Of a stretch of 64,000 nt of DNA, positions 58,601-64,000 are shown one piece after another. Source of the DNA: Eutreptiella sp. 'Long Island Sound 2002' (lineage: Eukaryota > Euglenozoa > Euglenophyceae > Eutreptiales > Eutreptiaceae). The notes beneath the pieces were generated by a model, which had not been told where the DNA came from, made no database searches, and was given only the letters and a program-made list of their open reading frames with translations. Position 1 is the first letter of the stretch, and each line of letters begins with the position of its first letter. The translations under genes and the position numbers were made by a program. The DNA lies in assembly GCA_964036045.1 (NCBI GenBank), contig OZ038392.1:42766978-42830977 (forward strand). Direction: 5' to 3'.

Positions 58601-58924
58601 GAGGCGCAGATGGCCGCGCAACAGAAGCCTCACGGCTACGCCTTCCGTCTCACGGCACAGCCCTTTCAGCCCATCGACCTGTTCCAGGCCTCGCCCTTCC
58701 ACGCAATTCTGGAGCGCAACGGAGGGCCTGCCTCGGTCCCAGCCCCGCCGCTGCTTGTGCGCATGCCCGGCGGACAGCTCTGCGTCGCTCAACGTCTGAA
58801 GGCCGAGGGCACGCTCCATGGGATTTCGTCGGGTCCGGGGGCTGCGGCCGGCACAGTGCAGCTCTGGTGTAGCGTGACACACACCGAGGACCTCACCAGC
58901 CACATGCACATGACCCACGTGCAG
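47526..58924 (+). CDS. Glycine-rich domain-containing protein (GRDP, DUF1399)
   Basis: Six exons, 577 codons in view: 47526-47777, 49177-49569, 51872-52048, 54366-54548, 56851-57159, 58508-58924. Every intron is GT...AG and phase 0. Exon 1 has ALEQLKFLSVVYQ and QRYEHQWLPLKA. Exon 2 has PPLDVAWIWHCHMLDPTHY. Exon 3 has YDIDLMWHTHQLRPQQY. Exon 4 has LGKVWAHDDSYQDRS and MFRGEPPA. This is the DUF1399 order of plant GRDP1-type proteins, with its paired W-H-x-H motifs. Exon 5 (DASSLAEVFSHAVLLA, YTGTCDFTF) fits the C2-like middle domain. Exon 6 is Pro-rich, then beta-rich. GRDPs are linked to stress and hormone responses in plants; the biochemical role is unclear. The start ATG is inferred. The end is unsettled: read-through stops at 58957, but CAG/GTCTGC at 58924 looks like a donor. 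Confidence 0.8.
47778..49176. other. GRDP intron 1
   Basis: Runs from GTACAC to GCGTTCCAG. It contains A and C runs, and a TCCCATCCCA/CCCATCC short repeat at 48840-48870 that recurs at 49080-49120. No exon was recognised inside, and exons 1 and 2 join directly in the order seen in the family. Confidence 0.55.
50161..50196. repeat. (CA)n microsatellite
   Basis: About 18 uninterrupted CA units within GRDP intron 2. Confidence 0.95.
50444..50467. repeat. (GT)n microsatellite
   Basis: About 12 GT units, complementary to the (CA)n tract upstream. Confidence 0.95.
52049..54365. other. GRDP intron 3 with several repeats
   Basis: Runs from GTGTAT to CATCACCAG. It includes the dispersed repeat shared with 20.5 kb (52320-52560), (CA)n(GA)n, the TTTCCCC...TTTCTTTGGCATGGAACC block (53090-53170) shared with 29.5 kb, and a G run at about 54016-54030. 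A short exon-like frame at 53190-53340 is unassigned. Confidence 0.55.
52320..52613 (+). repeat. Dispersed repeat ending in (CA)n(GA)n
   Basis: The second copy of the 20485-20756 repeat. It ends in about 12 CA units (52563-52586) and a GA tract (to 52613). The matching end at 20.74 kb has only CACACACA, so the microsatellite expanded in this copy. Confidence 0.65.
54549..56850. other. GRDP intron 4 with an old element copy
   Basis: Runs from GTCAGC to GCCGTCCAG. Bases 55105-55800 are a diverged relative of the 41.5-44.8 kb element (same GGGCC..GGGACGC, GGCCAACAGTTA, CCTAA-rich, GACTGAATATTGTGACCGAG order, then TTTGGAAAA-type interior). The rest has no recognised exon. Confidence 0.55.
55105..55800 (+). 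mobile_element. Diverged copy of the inverted-end element
   Basis: Block order matches 41536-42200, including the conserved CTAATCAAGACTGAATATTG and ACCGAGCTGGTGG left end at about 55388. The interior is changed by point differences and a C-rich insert (55561-55600). The right inverted end CCACCAGCTCGGT was not found, so the copy is truncated. Confidence 0.55.
57160..58507. other. GRDP intron 5
   Basis: Runs from GTGAGC to TACTGCAG. The first part holds the GGTGT minisatellite (57296-57594). The remainder to 58500 has CAG/G sites but no recognised exon, and a short GTGCGGTGCAG repeat just before exon 6. Confidence 0.55.
57296..57594. repeat. G/T-rich GGTGT minisatellite
   Basis: About 300 bases are almost wholly G and T on the forward strand, built from GGTGT and GGGGT words, with two larger blocks of about 120 bp (57385-57460 and 57490-57560 begin alike with GGGATGGGCTGCGGGGTGGG). 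Runs of three or four Gs are dense, so the strand could form G-quadruplexes. All three forward frames are open by composition alone. Confidence 0.85.
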
Positions 58925-60880
58925 GTCTGCTGCGCACGCGGCCGAAGAGCGTTGTAGAGAGGCTGAAGAGCGCGGGTGTTCCAGGCGTGGGGCCGGTAGA
59001 CCTTGTAGCAGCCCGGTCTTTGCTGTTTTTTTTTTTCCTTGAGCACCTTAATCCCCCCCCCCCCCCGCCTAATCAGATACCGAGGCCTTCTGCCAACCCC
59101 CCTCCCCCCCGCAGGTTGTGCACCGTCCAGTTTACTGCCAACTGCGGTCGGGGAACCGCCGACCGTGGTCGCTTACCCACCAACTGCCATCGGGTAACTG
59201 CCACCCGCCGTCAGTCAACCGCCTACTGCTGTTGATGGGCAGCCAGTCTATAAACCACAAAGCCAAAGGCAGCGGTTTTTGTTTGTTTTCCGTTTATTTC
59301 TTTTGCTCGAGAATTGCGGTTGCCTGCTTTGGCCTCAGCATGTCCCTGTTCTCGACCTGACAGGCTTTGACACGGTGGAGGTCAGCCCCTCCATACCCAC
59401 TTATTTAGGCTGGATGGACACCTGCTTGTTGGTGCTTGTCTGTGCTATGGACTTGTGTGCCTGTGTAGGAATGGACTGGAATCCCAGAGCCCCCCCCCCC
59501 CCCCCCCAAGGAGGCCAAACGCAAAAAAAAAAAGCACAAACATAAAAGAAGTTTAGATTCAGTCAACGAAAAACAGCTCCGTCAAACTGAATTCCGCAGA
59601 AAAAAATCGCAATAACAAAATTTTCTTTCCCCATTTTGGGTGCCGTCGCAAAAACGCTGAATGAAATTGGTATCCGGCACCCTTTTTGTCTGTTTTGCTT
59701 GTGTGTCATGCCATGGTGCCCATTTCACTTGACTCTTTGTTCAAAAATTCAAGAATATTAGTGTCCTTCAAAGAGGATTTTGATGTAAAGAGAGTAGTTC
59801 ATGTTTCTGCTGATAGGAATTGCATGGAATTGCATTCTCATTCACATTCACAGTCTATTCACAACCACTTGTGCGCTTTAGTGTGAATGAATTCGCATCA
59901 AATTCATGCGAATTCGACCATATTTTAATGTCTTTCACTCGCAAACCTCTCTCTCAACTGGCGTCTCAAGCAAACCCTGCTGTCGGCACACTAGCCTAGT
60001 ACTGAACCACGCTAGTCTGCCCCCACTATTTGGTAGAGGCTCCAATGAGTTGTCGATTGTTCGGGGATGGTGGATTGGGCAAAGGGGGAAACATGCACGC
60101 GGTGCAACAGGCGGTGCGCATTGTAGGTGCGCGTAGTCATACCTACATTCAAAGGCACCTTCTGGGGTGCCGGGCCGCGCTCAGGAGGTACCTCCCCCCC
60201 GGCAGGGTGTGTGGGCAGCTACAACCACCATGATATTGACGAGGAGAATGGAGTGTAGGCTTCCGTTGTTGTATGTGAACCCCTGAAGCCACCGCGTCCT
60301 TGCCATCCCGAAAAATTGCCGGAAAATGCGTAAAGCAGGTACTCTAAACAAGCACACGGTGCGCACACAGTGCGGCACGCGGTGCACGCGGTGCGCATGT
60401 TTCCCCCAAAGTCTTTGCACCGCATCCCCGTGCCTTGGTGCACATTGATATGCGGTCCCTTGAGTGCACCAAAACGTTCTCCAAAAATAAAATTTTATCC
60501 CCCGGCTTCTTGCCGCAGTTACAAAGGGGGATTCCCACGAGGGGGGGGGGGCATATGCGGAGAACGACATCATGGGGGGTTGTGCATAACCCCCCCCTTT
60601 GTTGGCCAAATTTTTAGACAAAAATAACGTTTTCATATAACTGAAACCCCCCCTTTTTGGGGTGAAGGGTTTGCTGAGTCCACCTCACACGACCACTCCA
60701 GTTGGACAAACATTGCCCCTTGTGTTGAGGATATGGACTTACATAGCCAATGTGCCACTTTTGGGCCACTTCTAATCAAGGCGGTCCTTAAGGAACCGAA
60801 TTGTTTTCTTTTCGGGACCGCTCTTAAGGACTGTCCCTGAGGGCATTTTACCATTGGCCCAAACACACGCCGTTCGGGTC
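58925..60880. other. No gene recognised
   Basis: Follows the last visible GRDP exon and should hold its end. Contains C runs at 59052-59065 and 59492-59507, a GTCAACTG-type repeat at 59110-59240, a GAATTCGCAT-type palindromic block at 59888-59920 and a TGCACGCGGTGCGCA stretch at about 60380. No phase-0 exon continuing the GRDP domain could be identified. Confidence 0.45.
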
Positions 60881-60885
60881 CTCTT

Positions 60886-61490
60886 TGATGGGGACCCCCG
60901 AGACCGCAGGGGTTCTGTAGCACTTCCGCCCACTCATGGGCCCCCGAGAAGGCGGGGGTGAGGTAGCCACTTCTGATTTATCCCATGTAATGTGGACCCC
61001 CGAGAACGCAGGGGTTACGTAGCACTTCCTCCCACTCGTGGGCCCCCAAGAAGGCAGGGCTGAGGTAGCCACTTCGGATTTTGTCCCTTTTGATGGGGAC
61101 CCCGGCCCCCGAGAAGGCACACGTGAGGCGGCCACTTTTGATTTGTCCCCTTTGATGGGGACCCCCGAGAACGCAGAGGTTGCATAGGACTTCCACCCAC
61201 TCATGGGCCCCTGAGAAGGCGAGGGTCAGGTAGCCTTTTCTGATTTTTTGCCATTTAATGCGGACCCATGAGAACGCAGGGGTTGCGTAGCATTTCCACC
61301 CACTTGTGGGCCCCCGTGAAGGCAAGGGTGAGGCAGCCACTTTCAATTTTGTCCCCTTTGATGGGGACCCCCGAGAACGCGGGGGTTACATAGCACTTCC
61401 GCCCTCATGTGGGCCCCCGAGAAGGCGGGGGTGAGGCAACCACTTTTCATTTTGTCCCCTTTGAATGGGACCCCTGACAACACACGGGTG
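60886..61490 (+). repeat. Minisatellite of about 103-bp units
   Basis: Six head-to-tail units, one shortened to about 60 bp. Each reads TTTGATGGGGACCCCCGAGA, ACGCAGGGGTTGCGTAGCAC, TTCCGCCCACT, GTGGGCCCCCGAGAAGGC, GGGGTGAGGTAGCCACTT, then TTTGTCCCC. Within a unit the two halves (GACCCCCGAGAACGCAGGGG and GGCCCCCGAGAAGGCGGGGG) are themselves similar, so the unit arose by duplication of a half-unit of about 50 bp. Confidence 0.85.
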
Positions 61491-61499
61491 ACTGTACCC

Positions 61500-61811
61500 T
61501 TCGTGAACCGGCCGTTTGAATCCGAGATTCACGGTACCGTGAATTTCACCCAATTTTGCTGTGTTTTGCTCGTAACTTGGTGCTATCGTGTGCTTTTGTC
61601 GTGCTACCTTCGCCCAAAGTAAGATGCAACAAATAGGTGCAATTTAGAGGTTTAAAGTCCCCGCATGGTTTAACAGATTTGGTGAGATTCACGTGAATGT
61701 GAGATTCACGCACCTAAATTCACGCAGAAATTCACGCTAGATTCACAGATTCACAGTATGTGAAATTCGTACGAAATTCGTACGAATTTCGTACGAATTT
61801 CGTACGAATTT
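61500..61811. promoter_or_regulatory. GTGAATTTC / TTCGTACGAA repeat upstream of gene
   Basis: Several GATTCACG/GTGAATTTC words at 61530-61760 are followed by four to five overlapping copies of the palindrome TTCGTACGAA (61764-61811), which end about 50 bases before the ATG at 61862. Two related words also lie in the first intron (about 62403-62435). They could be promoter elements or the end of a transposon; the sequence alone does not decide. Confidence 0.35.
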
Positions 61812-61861
61812 ACCCTCATTTCCACTGTTTCGCTTTCCCACAGCTCTCAAACTCTTTGACA

Positions 61862-64000
61862 ATGTCGCAGCAGACTATGTCGCAGCTCGCCAGCCTGGCC
61901 TCGCGCCCCGACCCCGCAGCCGACACCCTCGCCCACTACCAAGCCCTCCCCGTTGCCCACCATCAATTGGAGGAGGCAACGTACGAGTCGGAGGCACTGG
62001 GGGTGGATGCCATCGTGGGCCGGGCAGCCTCCCTCGACCCCTCCCCCGATGTCATCCACATCGACATGCGCAGCCCCACCCGCAACAGCTACCTCGGGGG
62101 GAGGGGATGGGCCACAACCCTGTGGAGGGAACTGCGCCACCAACTCCCCACCCTCAAATTTCTCCATCTGACCCCTCTCCCCTCCAGTGTTGACCAGCTC
62201 CTCAACTCGATGAGGAATAACCCTGTGGGGAAGCCTAAGGACGCCCACGTCCAGGTGTACCCCACCGCTAACCTTGTCCACACCCCCCCCAACTGCGATA
62301 TGGTGTGCCTGCAGGATCTTTCTGTAGGTGCACCAGCAGACCACTCTTTTTTCCCCTTTTCTTGGCATCTTGCCAACCCCCGGTGGTGGGATGATTTGGG
62401 CATTCGAATTTCGTACGAATTTCTGTGAATTTCGTCCAATTTGCTCCTTTTGCTCTTCCATTGCCCCGTGTCCACTCCCCCTTTCTCAATTTTTGCCTTG
62501 CACACCTCCCCACATCTGCATGCAGGTCCCGTTCACCGCTTGGTCGCCGGATATTCGGCACCACACCAGGCGCCAGTACAAGCCCCGGCCCCGATTGCCT
62601 GAGGAGCACGCCGAGCCCGCCGAAGGCCCCGGTGGCGCCCAGCCCGCAGGCACCGGCGGTGGACGGGCACCAAGCGAGGCCGGCAGTGTGCGCAGTGTGG
62701 GGTCGCAGCGCTCTCGGCGTTCGGGAGGCAGCGAGGCCAGCACCGCCAGGGGGCATATGGCGCGCGAGGTGGTGGTGCCCCAGCCGTCCCGCGACGAGCT
62801 GGGCGAGGCCCACACCGACCCCCCCCTGGACCGGGTCACCCTGGCCGCCAGGCAGCCGGATCCGGCCTGGACCCAGCAGGTGCCGCCCGGGCCGGATGGG
62901 CGGCAGCGGCACCTCAGTGCCGTGTGGGACATGGAGTTGGAGTCGCGGGGGGTGCAGGGCACCCTCCGCATCTCCTTCCCCTGCCCCATTGTGCTCCGGG
63001 GGGGGTCCAACCTGCCTGCGGGGCAGGAGCTGGTGGGCATGTTTGCCTACCGGCTTGTGAGTGGGCACTGGCGGGTGCAGACGGGGGTGTCGGGGATCGG
63101 GGAGGGGGGGATGGTGACGACGGCAGGGATTTGTGGGCTGAATGTGCTCACGGGTTGGGAGCAGCGGAGGCCGGAGTGGGTGGACGTGGCATGGGTTGCC
63201 ATGCGCGTCCATGTGGGGAGGCAGCGGAAGGGGGTGGTGGCTGACGTCATTGACGTCGAGGAGGACGAACCCCCCCCCACGCGCAAGCGGAAAGGGCGCC
63301 CCGAAGGGGACACGGGCCCCACCCCCCCCCCCCAAAGCCCCGCGTACGGCCACCCCGGGGGAGCGGGCAGGGCGGGCGGAGCAGGCGGAGCCGTCGGGGG
63401 GGCGGGGGCAGAGGGGGGTGGTGCAGGAGTGGGTGGACCAGCAGCGGGCGGGGGCGTGGGAGGCACGCGCCATCAGCGCGGAGGCCGCCAACCGCGACCT
63501 CGAGGCCCGTCTGTCCAGGGTCCACGAGGACAGGCGGGACTGCGAGTCGCGGTTGGCGGACGTCACCAGGGAGCGTGACCGGCTGGCCACCAAGGTGAAG
63601 ACCCTGGAGCGTGACGTGGCGACGTTGCGCAAGGCAAAGCCAGCGGCACAGCCAGCAGAGGCAGTGGAGAGGGCTGAGGGTGCCGAGGCCCCCGCCCCCC
63701 CGGGTGACAGGGGGGGGGCCAGTGCTGCCGGTGTCCGGTACCTCCTGGCCGGCGCACAGGCCTGGCATGCCCAGGCCGAGGCATGCGCCGGCCAGATGTC
63801 CGCAGTGTCCACCGGCCTGCGGATGGCCATGATGGCCAGTGGCCAGCAGGTCGATGTGGACAGCGTGGCCCCGGACGCCCCCAAGGTGACTGCCGCACTG
63901 GAGGAAGTGCGCCGGCAGTACCCCCCCCCACCGCCTCACGTCGGCGGCCATGGACCCCTCCTTTGTGGAGGCGGTGGCGGAGCAGAGCTCCCAGGGCTCC
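61862..64000 (+). CDS. Unrecognised protein with basic patch and coiled coil
   Basis: Exon 1 is 61862-62323 (154 codons from ATG). After a phase-0 GTAGGT...TGCAG intron, exon 2 runs from 62526 past the window end. The N-terminal part is an alpha/beta-looking block (VIHIDMRSP, GWATTLWRELRHQLPTLKFLHL). Exon 2 opens with FTAWSPDIRHHTRRQY, then an Arg/Ser/Gly linker, a beta-rich segment (LVGMFAYRLVSGHWRVQTG), an acidic patch (VIDVEEDEPPP), a basic AT-hook-like TRKRKGRP, and a coiled coil (LEARLSRVHEDRRD... LATKVKTLERDVATLRK). The frame moves by one base at the C run 63322-63333 and again at the C run 63921-63929, so the open frame in the assembly breaks at 63578. GC content and codon bias are higher than in the flanks. 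Could be a nuclear DNA-associated protein or an element ORF. Not recognised. Confidence 0.5.

Noticed and set aside
59108-59260. Terminal GRDP exon after a CCGCAG acceptor
   Set aside because: It is in phase and open, but it matches a dispersed GTCAACTG-type repeat rather than GRDP C-termini.
60886-61490. Possible CRISPR-like array
   Set aside because: Units are about 103 bp, contiguous and similar along their whole length, without unique spacers. The context is eukaryotic.
62268-63884. 538-codon reverse-strand open frame
   Set aside because: It is antisense to the GC-rich coiled-coil gene. It is Pro/Arg/His-rich, crosses the forward gene's intron, and is open because the forward codons are GC-biased.

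Overview
The window is nuclear DNA from a eukaryote. Conserved protein blocks are split into short exons by long introns with canonical GT...AG ends. Splice phases match across junctions, and between exons lie mobile-element debris, microsatellites and a 200-N assembly gap. No operons, Shine-Dalgarno-led genes, rRNA or intact tRNA were seen. A glycine-rich-domain (DUF1399/GRDP) gene, a YADD-type LINE, a ZNF862-like hAT element and very frequent C/G homopolymer runs together suggest a repeat-rich microalga or related protist. The species cannot be fixed from the sequence alone.

Layout. 0-3 kb: the last exon of an ankyrin-repeat gene (+) and a 333-codon unrecognised frame (-). 3-22 kb: mostly dispersed repeats and orphan exon-like frames (a Ser-rich basic protein, a probable single-pass membrane protein, a Cys-containing exon), then two oppositely oriented fragments of a LINE at 19.3-21.1 kb. 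22.9-24.3 kb: a non-autonomous inverted-repeat element and a minisatellite. 24.7-26.3 kb: a decayed hAT-like transposon gene with several N-terminal zinc-finger modules. 27.9-34.1 kb: a protein kinase gene whose four visible exons join in frame. 35.97-36.9 kb (-): a decayed DEAD-box RNA helicase resembling DDX20/Gemin3. 38.8-39.2 kb: a short element with perfect 23-bp inverted ends. 41.5-44.8 kb: a tandem pair of non-coding elements with 13-bp inverted ends. 45.2-45.4 kb: assembly gap. 47.5-58.9 kb: a six-exon GRDP gene whose introns are all phase 0. 60.9-61.5 kb: a minisatellite of about 103 bp. 61.86 kb to the window end: a GC-rich two-exon gene for an unrecognised protein with a basic patch and a coiled coil, whose frame slips at two poly-C runs.

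Only the GRDP gene, the kinase gene, the ankyrin exon and the 61.9-kb gene look like ordinary or possibly functional genes. The rest is mainly transposon-derived or decayed. The genes show no sign of working together; the shared theme is expansion by repeats. Several repeat families occur three or more times in the window and in both orientations, with C or G runs next to them. Gene starts, gene ends and exons without recognisable domains are uncertain because no transcripts were available.
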